Of a stretch of DNA of 64,000 nucleotides, positions 17,887 through 27,641 are shown piece after piece (within the stretch, counting starts at the first letter, position 1; every line of letters begins with the position of its first letter). The translations under genes were made by a program, and so were the position numbers. The stretch is taken from positions 120,551-184,550 of the forward strand of contig NZ_SLZU01000008.1 of assembly GCF_004342065.1 (NCBI RefSeq). The letters are read 5' to 3'. The DNA is from Primorskyibacter sedentarius (GTDB lineage Bacteria > Pseudomonadota > Alphaproteobacteria > Rhodobacterales > Rhodobacteraceae). Below the pieces are notes generated by a model, which was not told the origin of the DNA, ran no database searches, and saw only the letters and a list, made by a program, of their open reading frames with translations.

Positions 17887-20800
17887 CTAGATGATAAAGA
17901 AGTTGAACGCCGTAAGGTTCAGCTCTGTGCCGAGTTGGGCAAACTGCACGGAGTCTGCATCCCCGGAGCCATCGACATCATATGACAGCGTGCCATCATC
18001 GGTGTCATAGATGATGCGGTCATCGGCATCACGCGCGACACCCCACGAACTGCTGTAGAAGACATCGAAGGACAGCACACCCTGGTCGCCGACCTCCTCG
18101 AAGATGAGACTGTCCAGCAGGATCAGGTCTTCATCGACAGAGAAATCGGTGATCAGGTCGATATTGCCGTCGCCAAGCGCTGTAGAGAAGCGGAAAGCGT
18201 CCTCTCCTGCGCCCCCCGTCAGCCTGTCTGCGGCGAGCCCCCCATCCAGCAGGTCATTGCCCTGATTGCCACCCAACGTGTCGGACCCGGCGATGCCCGG
18301 CTGCACGGGCTCGGGCGGGAAATCGACCGAGACGTTCAACTCGTATGTCGACCCGACAGGTACGGTTTCGGCCCAGCCGCTGCCCGGCGCGGTTGGCGAC
18401 CAACTGCCTTCCAGAATATAGTAGGTTCCGGTTTCCTCGATGGCGAAGGCCACGCTGGAATCGCGATTGCTGGTGGAGCCGGGATCACCGCCACCATCGT
18501 CGTTTTCGGCAACGATATTGCCATCGCTGTCAAGCAATCTGACCCAGCTGTCATGGACATTCGGATCGGCTATGCCATCAATGTCGATCGACAGGAATGT
18601 CCCGGCCGCCAGATCAATTCTGTAATATCCACCCAGACCATTGCCGGTGGCATTGACGGTCGTGTGAAGGACGGTTGTTGAATCGAAGATGTCCGGGTCT
18701 TCCTCAAGACTGAAGTTGTTCGAGATATCGAAGGCGTTTGCGATGGAATTATTCGTCGCATCCGGTCCAAGCGTGGCATAACCGGTCCCCAGACCCGGCG
18801 TTGGAAGGGGTTCCCCCTGATAGGCGAAATCGCCAAGCAGGATGTCATCCCCGCCGCCACCCTTGATCTTGTCGGCACCCCCCTGACCGGTCAGAACATT
18901 GGCGGCGCCGTTGCCGTTCAACATGTCATCGAACCCCGACCCGGCGAGATTTTCGATAGAGTTGAACCTGGCCCCCCCGGCGCCATCGCCGCGCATGTCA
19001 AGCTGGACGCCGCTGGTTGCGTTTGCGTAATCCGCCGTGTCGCTGCCCGTACCGCCGTTCAGCGTGTCGGCACCGCCCCCGCCTGTCAGGGTGTCGTCAC
19101 CGTGCCACCCGGACAGAACGTTGACCTCGTCCGTGCCGATAAGGTGATCGTCGTAAAACGAGCCCACGGCGTTTTCGATATCAACCAGAATATCGTGGCG
19201 AATGACCGTGCCGCGCCCGACGATCTGGACCGGGCCATCGGCATCGCCACCGCTGGCCGTGCCATTGGCAAGATCGACCGTGACGGCATCGGTGCTGCCA
19301 GAGTATTTGACGGTATCAATGCCGTCGCCGCCATCCAGATAGTCCTGACCGCTGCCACCGATAAGCGTGTCGTTGCCGTCCTCCCCATACAGAATGTCGC
19401 CATCTGCGCCGCCATCCAGAATGTCATCGCCACCACGGCCATTGAACACGTCGCCACCGCCACGGCCCCAGAAATGGTTTGCATCGGAGGTGCCGATGAA
19501 GCGGTCGATACGGTCATCGGACCCGATCAGATTCTCGATACTGTAGAACGTATCGCCGGACGCAGTGCCCCCGCTGGCGACATTCGTTTCTAGATTGACG
19601 AGCAGCTGGAACGGGCTTTCGCGGCTGTAATCGACCGTGTCGATGCCGGACCCGCCCCTGAAGATGTCAATGCCGGCCTGACCGCTCAGCATGTCGTTGC
19701 CCGCGCCGCCATCCAGAATGTCATTCCCGGCGCCGCCCAGGATCGTATCACGGCCCCGGCCACCGTAGAGCGTATCACCGGCGTCGTCGCTTTCGGTCTG
19801 ATCTTCCAGATCCGCGATGGCGATCGTGTTGTTGATATCGCGGCTGGCGAGCGTGTCACGGCCCCCGATGACAAGGTCATCGCCGCCCAGACCAAAGATG
19901 GTATTGCTGCCGGCCCCGCCTTCGAGGATGTTGCTGTCCATGTCGCCGAAAGTGATGCTGGTCAACGTGGTGTCGCCGATACTGGGCAACGGTCCGCTGC
20001 CGACCGTCGCGGGCGGGTTCTCCGACTGATCGACATAGATGATGTATTCGACGTTTGCGATGCTGTCGATGATCAGATCGCTCGACAGTACGATGACGGT
20101 GTCCTCCCCGCCATCCGCTTCCTCGCGCACGATATCATCAATGGAATCAACAAAGTAGATATCGTCGCCGCCATTGCCGGCCATCCGGTCGCCGCCACTG
20201 CGGCCGTCCAGAACGTTGTTCCCGTCATTGCCGATCAGGACGTCGTCATAGGCGCTGCCGATTCCGTTCTCGATGTAATATTCGGTTGCGTCGGCGTTGT
20301 GGCCCGCAAAGATCGACACGTTGTTGCTGTGGCCGTTGACGCTGGAGAAGTGTCCGGCGCGCAGGTCCAGGATCGTTCCCGAGGTGGAGCCGGAGAAGTT
20401 GATCGTGTCGGTCCCGCCGGTGTCGTGGATTACGAAACCGATATCGTGCTGCATGCCCCAGGACGTCAACTCGTAGCCGTATTCCGTGCTGTCAAAGCCG
20501 TAGACATTGTCACCTGTCATGAGGTTGATGGTCTGGTAGCTGCGCACGCCGTTTTCGTCGACGGTCGAGAAAAACCGCCGGATCACGGCTTCGATATCGG
20601 CCATAAGCGGGGTTGCCGCCGACCAGCGCGTGTCTTCACCGACATCAATCCCATCGAAATAGGACATGACGCTGTATTGCTGGCGGTCGTAGGTCCAGGT
20701 CGCATTGTTGAGATAGTTGATCTGTACGCCACCTGGCCCGCTGTAATTGTAAAGGCCGGGATGGTTCAGGCCAAACTCGTGGCCGAATTCGTGAATGAAG

Positions 20801-21228
20801 GAGTCGAAAACATAACCGCCGATATCCGTCAGGTTGGGTTCGGTGTCATGGAACCGCTGGCCGATGCTGACGTAGCGATTGCTTGAAAATGCGCTGCCAT
20901 CGCTACTTTCGCCCAGTTCGGGGCTGACAATCCGCATCCAGTCCGTGTTGCGATCCCACGGTGTCTCGTAGACGATTTCAAATTCCAGCGGCGTGACCGA
21001 TGCCCACATCTGCAAGGCGCCAACGGCCGCTTCCTGATAGTCGGGATGATCATTGAGTTCCTGAACATTGATCCTTAGGGGTTGGGCCGCGATCTCGGGC
21101 GTCAGGCTGCGGTTCAACGCCCCCAGGTAGTCGAGGAAATCTTCGTAATCTTCGCCTTTTCCAAACGGGTTGTCCGGGGTCTGGTCGTTCACCCACCATT
21201 GGTCATTCAATTGCGCGGAAACTGGCAT
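17887..21228 (-). CDS. secreted M10 (serralysin-type) metalloprotease with RTX repeats
   Basis: 1113 aa. The N-terminal zinc protease has HEFGHEFGLNHPG (zinc His146, 150, 156; catalytic Glu147) and the Met-turn SVMSY at 186-190. Many glycine-rich calcium-binding repeats of GGxGxDxLxGG type follow (about 345-830), then a PPC-like beta domain (about 850-980, RIDLAAGTFLSIDIDG...GTYYILEG), final repeats and a C-terminal DxxxLTAFNFFII type I secretion tail. There is no N-terminal signal peptide, as expected. The ATG at 21228 has AAGGAG. No HlyB/D/TolC gene lies nearby, so export depends on genes elsewhere. Confidence 0.9.
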   Translation of the reverse strand: MPVSAQLNDQWWVNDQTPDNPFGKGEDYEDFLDYLGALNRSLTPEIAAQPLRINVQELNDHPDYQEAAVGALQMWASVTPLEFEIVYETPWDRNTDWMRIVSPELGESSDGSAFSSNRYVSIGQRFHDTEPNLTDIGGYVFDSFIHEFGHEFGLNHPGLYNYSGPGGVQINYLNNATWTYDRQQYSVMSYFDGIDVGEDTRWSAATPLMADIEAVIRRFFSTVDENGVRSYQTINLMTGDNVYGFDSTEYGYELTSWGMQHDIGFVIHDTGGTDTINFSGSTSGTILDLRAGHFSSVNGHSNNVSIFAGHNADATEYYIENGIGSAYDDVLIGNDGNNVLDGRSGGDRMAGNGGDDIYFVDSIDDIVREEADGGEDTVIVLSSDLIIDSIANVEYIIYVDQSENPPATVGSGPLPSIGDTTLTSITFGDMDSNILEGGAGSNTIFGLGGDDLVIGGRDTLASRDINNTIAIADLEDQTESDDAGDTLYGGRGRDTILGGAGNDILDGGAGNDMLSGQAGIDIFRGGSGIDTVDYSRESPFQLLVNLETNVASGGTASGDTFYSIENLIGSDDRIDRFIGTSDANHFWGRGGGDVFNGRGGDDILDGGADGDILYGEDGNDTLIGGSGQDYLDGGDGIDTVKYSGSTDAVTVDLANGTASGGDADGPVQIVGRGTVIRHDILVDIENAVGSFYDDHLIGTDEVNVLSGWHGDDTLTGGGGADTLNGGTGSDTADYANATSGVQLDMRGDGAGGARFNSIENLAGSGFDDMLNGNGAANVLTGQGGADKIKGGGGDDILLGDFAYQGEPLPTPGLGTGYATLGPDATNNSIANAFDISNNFSLEEDPDIFDSTTVLHTTVNATGNGLGGYYRIDLAAGTFLSIDIDGIADPNVHDSWVRLLDSDGNIVAENDDGGGDPGSTSNRDSSVAFAIEETGTYYILEGSWSPTAPGSGWAETVPVGSTYELNVSVDFPPEPVQPGIAGSDTLGGNQGNDLLDGGLAADRLTGGAGEDAFRFSTALGDGNIDLITDFSVDEDLILLDSLIFEEVGDQGVLSFDVFYSSSWGVARDADDRIIYDTDDGTLSYDVDGSGDADSVQFAQLGTELNLTAFNFFII

Positions 21229-21429
21229 ATCGAGGGCTCCTTGTCTTACGACCACCGAAATTGCGGCCGTATGGTTATGTTGCTTTCAACTACCAACGGG
21301 CAACGTGTCCGCTGCCCGTCAACTTTGTCACCGAGGTCGATAATGCGCCCGGATTCCCGGCGCGTCCATTACTATAACGTGCGTTCTGAGACCACCTGCA
21401 ACCAAAGGCTGATTTCCGCTTGGGTGATG

Positions 21430-22353
21430 GATTTGACGTGTCTACTGCCCGGTCTGGCTGGGGTGTCGTTCGATGTGGAGGGGGCTGGCAGACGTCATGC
21501 CGAGGTATCGCAAATCACGCAGCGTCTCGGCTGCAATCGATCAGGTTGAGGCATCCTTTGATCTGACGCTGATTACCCGGCAACGGTCTCGCGGGATCAG
21601 GGCCAATGCCAGCGGGCGACAGGTTGCGCAGAAGTTCGAGCGTCTACTTGATGACTACCGATCGGTCGTCGCCGAGGGGGCTGACCTGAAGGAGGCGTTG
21701 AGCGGTACGTTCCGCATCGGGTTTTACGCACCGATTGCGCCTGCCTTCTTGCCGTCGATCCTGTCAAGCTTTGTCCACAGCAGCGGCGCGGTCACGCTGC
21801 ATCTTGATGAATGCGACAATGACGCCGCACAGGACGGTCTGCTGAACGGGCTTTACGATGTCATCCTGTTTGTCAGCGAAAATGTGCGCTCAACGGTTGA
21901 GTTTGACGTTCTGATAAAGGCCCCGGCCTATTGCCTGCTGCCCCGTGACCACCCGCTTGCCGCAGCGGAGATGTGACGATGGCGCAAGTCGTGAGGGTAC
22001 CGCTTGTGGTCCTGCAACGCCCCTTTGCGGCAAACTATTACCTGGGCCTGTTTGACAGGCACGCCGACATCTCGGTTGCGGCCTATGCAAACTCGACAGA
22101 AATGGTGCGGAGCCTCGTGAGCGCAGGCCATGGCTGTGCCGTGCTCAACATGCGGCCGATGACCTTGACCAGCTATTGCGGGGCGGAGCTGGCAGGCTTG
22201 CCCATCTCGGGCCCGCTGCCGCCATTAACGCTTGCGATTGGCTACGATAGAAGCCGCCCGCGCCGTCTGGTGCGCCATTTCATCGATGCGTGCCACGCGC
22301 ATTTCACTGAGACTGGTCCTCAGCAATGCATTGTTGAAAGGCAAGTTGGCTGA
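21430..22353 (+). pseudogene. LysR-family regulator, broken by frameshifts
   Basis: The recognisable part runs SVSAAIDQVEASFDLTLITRQRSRGI (end of the helix-turn-helix) through a substrate-binding domain (TFRIGFYAPIAPAFLPSIL...), with a stop at 21974-21976. The C-terminal part (PLVVLQRPFAANYYLGLFD...SAGHGCAVLNMRP) continues in another frame from about 21973. Upstream, remnants of the first helix are scattered over two frames. The two breaks show a decayed gene. The 22354-22623 stretch after it contains nothing I can identify. Confidence 0.75.
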
Positions 22354-22623
22354 GAGCGGCGATTCACGGCCTCTGGGGAATAGCGCTTCCATTCATTCCC
22401 CAATCGGGCGCAGTGCAGTGAGCGGCGTTCGATCCATGGATCACTGCGCCAGAGAGGATCGACGGCAGCGGGCTGCCCTCTGGGCAGATAGCTCCGCAAT
22501 CGCCAGCGGGGGGGTGGACGCGTGCCGAGGATTAAACTCAGTCTTCGTCAAACTCAGAGGCCTGGCCAATGGTCAAAGGACGCAAGCAGTCCGCTTCGTT
22601 GACATTCGCACCTTCAATCTAAG

Positions 22624-24519
22624 CTAGGCGAGCCACACTGTCTGGTGGGGGCCAAGTGATACACCCGTGCGCACGTGAAACGCCTCGCCGGTGATAAGGT
22701 CGGTCATGCGCGGCATCGTCTCAAGAAACCGCTGCGGGTCCAGGTTCTGTGGGGTATCGGCAAAGTTGGCGAGCACATAGATTTCCTGTCCCTCGCCGTT
22801 GCGGACATATCCAAGCACGTGCGGGTTTTGCGTGTTGAATGATCTGATGGCATTGCCCGACAGTCCCGGTGCTGACCGCCTTGCGTCGATCAACTGTTTC
22901 ATTCTTGCGAATATCTTGCCTGCGGTCGTCGTGTGATCATCGCGCTGATCATAAAGGCCGTCCGGACGCATGGGGCGGCCGACCCAGCGCTGGTCGCCTG
23001 CCTGTCCGGGATGGTCCTTGTAGGAATGGTCGTTCAGCTGGCCCACTTCATCGCCCAGCGAAATGAGCGGAATGCCTCCGGCCGAGAAGGCAATGCTGTA
23101 AAGCAGGATCATCCGGTCAATGCCGCCCGGATCGCCCGCTTCTATCCCGGTCAGGGAGGCCGTCGTGCCGCAAACGCGGCAATCGCCGGTTTTCGGATTG
23201 AACTGAAACGGTTCGCCGCGGGCGAAACTGCCGTCGAACCGGTTGGTGTAAAACGCGTTCAGGAACCGGCGATGTTCGAAACCGACGATGCCGAATTCTG
23301 CCGCGTCCTCATCGGCAAAGGTCCAGCCTATGTCATCATGGCTGCGTACATAGTTCACCCATGCACATTCCGGGTGGATGGGTTGGCGCCGCGCAATCGC
23401 CTGATTGATCAGCTCGACCTTGCGGGTTGCCAGCGCCTCCCAACCCAGCGCCATCAGCAGCGGGTTGTAGGATATCGGGCATTCCTTCGGGTCGATGTAG
23501 GACACCACCTCGTCCGGGTGGACAATCGCTTCGGACTTGAACAGCAGCGACGGCGCCGCCATGCGACAAACGCTGTTGAAGGCCTGCAACAGCAGATGCG
23601 CCTCGGGAAGGCTCTCGCAACTCGTCCCCAGCCGCTTCCAGATGAAGGCGACCGCGTCCATCCGGATCAGATCAACGCCCTGATTGGCCAGCGACAGCAT
23701 TTCCTGCGACATCGCGCGGAACACCGCCGGGTTCGAGTAGTTGAGATCCCATTGAAACGAATGGAATGTCGTCCAGATCCACCGACCGTCTTCCATCTGC
23801 ACAAAGGCGCCGGGGTGGTCGTCCGGAAACACTTCGCGCACTGTCCGTTCATAGGCGTCCGGCATCCGCCGGTCTTCGAAGATCCAGTAATAGTCAGAGA
23901 ATTCCGGATCGCCCTGCGCCGCTTTCCTGGCCCATTCATGTTCGTTGGATGTGTGGTTGAAAACGAAATCAACGACCAGAGAGATACCGGCCTCGCGCAG
24001 GGTCTTGGCCAGATCGCGCAGGTCCTCCATCGTGCCAAGATCGGATCGCACATCCCTGTAGCTGGACACAGCATAGCCACCGTCGGAATTCTCCGCAGGG
24101 CAATCAAACAGGGGCATCAGGTGCAGATAGGTGATGCCCAGATCCGTGAAGTAGGGGACGTGGTCTTTCAACCTGATCAGATCGTCCGCGTAACGGTCGA
24201 CATAACAGAAGGCGCCGAGCATCTTGTTCGATTGGAACCAATCCGGCTGCGCCTCGCGTGACAGATCCAAGCCTTTCAGATCATCGGGCCGCGCCTGCCA
24301 GCATGCCAGAGACTGGCCGATCAGCGTTGCCAGATGGTCCAGACAGTCTTCATGTTCGCCGTAAAGCTTCGCGAAGAGGTTGAAAAGACGTGGAAACTCC
24401 GCATCGAAGCGGGTGCGAAACGCCCGGGCGTCGGCGTTGTCCCAATCAACGCCAGCTTCGGCCAGCGTTGCGAATACATAGCTTTCTGCGGCCTTGAGTT
24501 GCTGGGTGATCGAAAGCAC
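22624..24519 (-). CDS. amylosucrase (GH13_4)
   Basis: 631 aa. Transfers the glucosyl unit of sucrose onto a growing alpha-1,4-glucan, releasing fructose. It has the helical N-domain followed by the (beta/alpha)8 barrel: DFVFNHTSNEHEW (187 region), nucleophile Asp288 (GVDLIRMDAVAFIWK), acid/base Glu330 (FKSEAI) and Asp396 of SHDD. These lie within two to three residues of the well-studied Neisseria enzyme's catalytic positions. The start is a GTG at 24519 with GGAG eight nt upstream. It is the last gene of a sucrose-type ABC operon, which fits intracellular use of imported sucrose. Confidence 0.92.
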   Translation of the reverse strand: MLSITQQLKAAESYVFATLAEAGVDWDNADARAFRTRFDAEFPRLFNLFAKLYGEHEDCLDHLATLIGQSLACWQARPDDLKGLDLSREAQPDWFQSNKMLGAFCYVDRYADDLIRLKDHVPYFTDLGITYLHLMPLFDCPAENSDGGYAVSSYRDVRSDLGTMEDLRDLAKTLREAGISLVVDFVFNHTSNEHEWARKAAQGDPEFSDYYWIFEDRRMPDAYERTVREVFPDDHPGAFVQMEDGRWIWTTFHSFQWDLNYSNPAVFRAMSQEMLSLANQGVDLIRMDAVAFIWKRLGTSCESLPEAHLLLQAFNSVCRMAAPSLLFKSEAIVHPDEVVSYIDPKECPISYNPLLMALGWEALATRKVELINQAIARRQPIHPECAWVNYVRSHDDIGWTFADEDAAEFGIVGFEHRRFLNAFYTNRFDGSFARGEPFQFNPKTGDCRVCGTTASLTGIEAGDPGGIDRMILLYSIAFSAGGIPLISLGDEVGQLNDHSYKDHPGQAGDQRWVGRPMRPDGLYDQRDDHTTTAGKIFARMKQLIDARRSAPGLSGNAIRSFNTQNPHVLGYVRNGEGQEIYVLANFADTPQNLDPQRFLETMPRMTDLITGEAFHVRTGVSLGPHQTVWLA

Positions 24520-24666
24520 TGGGATGTCTCCATTAGGCTTGGTTGTGCGGACGACCCGCCGACGGGCGGGTTTCGGGAAAACGCTGGATCACCGGAACGC
24601 CGCCACGCCTTCGCTGCGCTCGGGCCTTTGCGGGTGCCGGACGGGCCAGAGAGTTCCCGTACCGTT

Positions 24667-25752
24667 TCAATGTGCGGCGCTTTTCATTTCGCCCGGTGCA
24701 AACAGGTGCGCCTGCTCTGGTGAGAATACCAGATCGATGCTTTCGCCTTGTTGGAAAATCTTGTCCTCATCGAAAGTCGCGATGAACGTGGAGCCGTCCT
24801 GCAGCGTCATGTTGGCCACGGTTTCGGTGCCAAGCCGTTCGGTCATGTTCACCTTGCCATGCAGCATGCCACTGCCGGGTTCGACCGCGCTGACATGCTG
24901 GGGCCGGATGCCAAGGACACCTTTGCCCGGCCCGTCGATCCGCCCCTTATGGGCCACAGTGATAGGGTCGAGCGCGGCGTTGGCGACCTTCGCAAACGTC
25001 CCGTCGCGCTCTGTCACATCGACGTCGAGAAAGTTCATCGACGGGGCGCCAAGGAAGCCCGCGACGAACAGGTTGGCTGGTTCGTGGAACAGCTCCATCG
25101 GGGTGCCGACCTGCATCACCAGACCATCTTTCAGCACCACGATCTTGTCGGCCAGCGTCATCGCTTCGACCTGATCGTGGGTGACGTAGATCATCGTGGC
25201 ATCAAGCGTATCGTGCAGGCGCCCGATCTCCATCCGCATGTCCATACGCAGCGCCGCATCCAGGTTCGACAGCGGTTCGTCGAACAAGAAGACCTTGGGT
25301 TTGCGCACGATCGCGCGGCCAATGGCGACACGCTGGCGCTGACCGCCAGAGAGCTGCGAGGGACGCCGGTCGAGCAGATGCTCCATCTGCAGTACCCGCG
25401 CGGCTTCGGCCACCTTCTCTTCCTTCTCCTGCTTGGAGGCGCCCGCGATGGTCAATCCGAATTGGACGTTCTCGCGCACCGTCATGTGCGGGAAAATGGC
25501 GTAGGACTGGAACACCATGGCGATGCCGCGCTCTTTCGGCGGCTTGTCGTTGACCACCTCGCCGCCGATTTCAAGCGTGCCGGAGGTGATGTCTTCCAGC
25601 CCGGAAATCATCCGCAACAGCGTGGATTTACCGCAGCCGGACGGGCCTACAAAGACCACGAATTCACCATGTTCGATCTCCAGGTCGACCCCTTTGATCA
25701 CGTCGACGGCACCGTAGGATTTCTTGACGTTACTCAGTTTCAATGTGGCCAT
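24667..25752 (-). CDS. ABC sugar transporter ATPase (MalK/UgpC family)
   Basis: 361 aa cytoplasmic ATPase for the adjacent permeases. Walker A GPSGCGKST (36-44), signature LSGGQRQR (~133), Walker B FLFDEPLSNLD, switch His in VTHDQVEA, and a C-terminal MOBE-like regulatory region (about 235-350). It lies 5 nt downstream of the GH32-like gene on the minus strand. A small hairpin (CCCGCC/GGCGGG at 24555-24570) sits in the 147-nt gap before amylosucrase. Confidence 0.9.
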   Translation of the reverse strand: MATLKLSNVKKSYGAVDVIKGVDLEIEHGEFVVFVGPSGCGKSTLLRMISGLEDITSGTLEIGGEVVNDKPPKERGIAMVFQSYAIFPHMTVRENVQFGLTIAGASKQEKEEKVAEAARVLQMEHLLDRRPSQLSGGQRQRVAIGRAIVRKPKVFLFDEPLSNLDAALRMDMRMEIGRLHDTLDATMIYVTHDQVEAMTLADKIVVLKDGLVMQVGTPMELFHEPANLFVAGFLGAPSMNFLDVDVTERDGTFAKVANAALDPITVAHKGRIDGPGKGVLGIRPQHVSAVEPGSGMLHGKVNMTERLGTETVANMTLQDGSTFIATFDEDKIFQQGESIDLVFSPEQAHLFAPGEMKSAAH

Positions 25753-25757
25753 CGTTC

Positions 25758-26753
25758 TTACTCCGCTGCCATCGACGACTTCGCTATCCGCAGCGTACCG
25801 TCGTTGAGTTGTACCACTGGGTCGGGATCGGTGAGGAACCCGCCGAACTGCCCGTCAGGCAAAACGTATCGGGCGCCGATGATCATCAGCCCGGATTCCG
25901 TTTGCAGCATGCGTGCGGCATAGCGCTGGCAGGGTTGCGACGCGTCCAGAAACGGCCCCTTTGCAAGCTGCCAGGGCCCGCGCGGGCTATCGCCGATCAG
26001 ATAATGGCTGCCGGTCACCGGTTCGCCGGGATAATCCTTGGCCAGCGCTTCCGAGAAATGCTCGTCGGCGGTGCAGAACAGGCAGTACCATTTGTCACCC
26101 TGCCTGAAGACCTGCGGTACTTCGAGCTGTCCCAGCCGCCCGGCATAGACAGGCGGTTGGAGCGACCAGGTCACAAGGTCGGGCGAGGTGGCAAAGCCGA
26201 CGCATCCGCCCTCGTTCGCTTCTGCCTGACCGGGCACGCGAGCAGTGAAGAACATCAGCCAGCCGTCGCCGTCGGGATCGCGCATGACCCAAGGGTCGCG
26301 CATCGCCCGGTCGTGCCAGAAGCCTTTGACATGCTCGCTTTCATACTTGTCCGTATGCGGCCCGGACATATCAAGGCAAAGCCCGTCGCCAACGCGTTCC
26401 CAGCTGTGCATATCCGGCGAGGTGGCGTGGCCGATGCGCTGATACATGCCTTTTTCGGCGCGAGACGTACCGGTGTAGAACAGGTGCCAGAGACCATCAT
26501 CGTCCTGCACGACGGACCCAGTCCAGGTGGTATAGTCATCCCAGGCTGGACCCTCTGCTGGCGCGAAACAGGTGCCCAGATAATCCCATCTGACAAGATC
26601 GTCCGACACGGCATGGCCCTGGGTCGCGTTGAAGTGGCGCAAATCCGGGTCGCCCAGGCTTTTGGGCGCCTTCAGGAAGTAGCCGTGCCACCTGTTTCCG
26701 TCATGGGCATACCAGCTGTCCCAGACCCAGTCATTTTCAAGTTTCAGTGTCAT
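25758..26753 (-). CDS. GH32-like beta-fructosidase (five-blade propeller, no C-terminal sandwich)
   Basis: 331 aa. GH32/68 clan signatures: nucleophile Asp12 (WVWDSWYAHDG), WTGSVV (77-82), transition-state stabiliser RDP (152-154) and acid/base Glu211 (LEVPQVF). It lacks the beta-sandwich domain found in typical invertases, so it is a short form; no signal peptide, so it acts in the cytoplasm. It would hydrolyse sucrose or fructo-oligosaccharides entering through the ABC system. It sits 6 nt after the MalG-type permease. Confidence 0.78.
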   Translation of the reverse strand: MTLKLENDWVWDSWYAHDGNRWHGYFLKAPKSLGDPDLRHFNATQGHAVSDDLVRWDYLGTCFAPAEGPAWDDYTTWTGSVVQDDDGLWHLFYTGTSRAEKGMYQRIGHATSPDMHSWERVGDGLCLDMSGPHTDKYESEHVKGFWHDRAMRDPWVMRDPDGDGWLMFFTARVPGQAEANEGGCVGFATSPDLVTWSLQPPVYAGRLGQLEVPQVFRQGDKWYCLFCTADEHFSEALAKDYPGEPVTGSHYLIGDSPRGPWQLAKGPFLDASQPCQRYAARMLQTESGLMIIGARYVLPDGQFGGFLTDPDPVVQLNDGTLRIAKSSMAAE

Positions 26754-26759
26754 GTGATT

Positions 26760-27641
26760 TCACCCCTTCACGCCGGTCGATGCAATCGACGAGATGAACG
26801 CGCGTTGCAGAACAAGATAAAATGCGATCACAGGGACCGAGATAAGTGTCAGGTAGGCCATGACCTCCCCCCAGGCGATCTGCAGCTGGAAGAAATAGCC
26901 GAGCCCGACCATCACGGGTCTGTGTGCTTCGTCCTGGACCACGATCAGTGGCCACAGATATTGATTGTTGTACATTGTCAGCGATTTCAGGATCGCCGCG
27001 GTGGCAATCACCGGGCCCGAGAGCGGCATGACAATCTTGCGGTAGATCAGAAGCCAGCTGGCCCCTTCGACGCGTGCAGCCTCGATCAGCTCTCGCGGCA
27101 GATCCTTGAAGAACTGCACGAAGAGGAAGATCGTCAGCGCATCCACCATCCACGGGATGATCTGCACCCGGTAGGTGTTGAGCCACCCGATCTCCAGCCC
27201 GTCCAGCCCGATCCACGGCAGCTTTGACACGAACAGCAAAAGCGGAACCGCGATGGTTTCAAACGGGATGATCAGTGTCGCCACGATCACCGTCAGCAGG
27301 ATATTGCGGCCCTTCCATTCAAGAAAGACAAAGCTGAAAGCCGCAAGAGAGCACAGCAGAATCGACGCCCCCACGGTCACGACCGTGACGAAGACAGAGT
27401 TCATCATGAACCGCCCGATCGGGGCACGCTCGAACGCCTTGACGTAGTTGTCGAGGCTGATGTCGCCCACGGGCAGGAAGGCGCGGATGCTGGACGTGTC
27501 TGCAAGCAATTGCTGGTCCGGCTTGAGGCTGGACACCACCATGAACACCAGCGGGAACAGGAAGACGAACCCAACCAGCACAAGGACGGCATAGCGTGTC
27601 GCGAGCCGCAGCCCGCGATTGTCAGAAGTAACAGATGCCAT
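26760..27641 (-). CDS. ABC sugar permease, MalG type
   Basis: 293 aa with six predicted helices and the cytoplasmic EAA loop EAARVEGASWLLIYRKIVMPL near 195. The ATG at 27641 overlaps the stop of the MalF-type permease (TAATG) and has GGAG upstream; in-frame codons further upstream lie inside that gene. It is the inner-membrane subunit of the sucrose-type importer. Confidence 0.9.
   Translation of the reverse strand: MASVTSDNRGLRLATRYAVLVLVGFVFLFPLVFMVVSSLKPDQQLLADTSSIRAFLPVGDISLDNYVKAFERAPIGRFMMNSVFVTVVTVGASILLCSLAAFSFVFLEWKGRNILLTVIVATLIIPFETIAVPLLLFVSKLPWIGLDGLEIGWLNTYRVQIIPWMVDALTIFLFVQFFKDLPRELIEAARVEGASWLLIYRKIVMPLSGPVIATAAILKSLTMYNNQYLWPLIVVQDEAHRPVMVGLGYFFQLQIAWGEVMAYLTLISVPVIAFYLVLQRAFISSIASTGVKG

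Noticed and set aside
22933..24261. 442-codon plus-strand frame opposite amylosucrase
   Set aside because: Amylosucrase has all catalytic residues; the opposite frame is a shadow.
25743..27227. 494-codon plus-strand frame opposite the GH32-like and permease genes
   Set aside because: Mirror of two good genes on the minus strand; low-complexity His/Arg-rich product.
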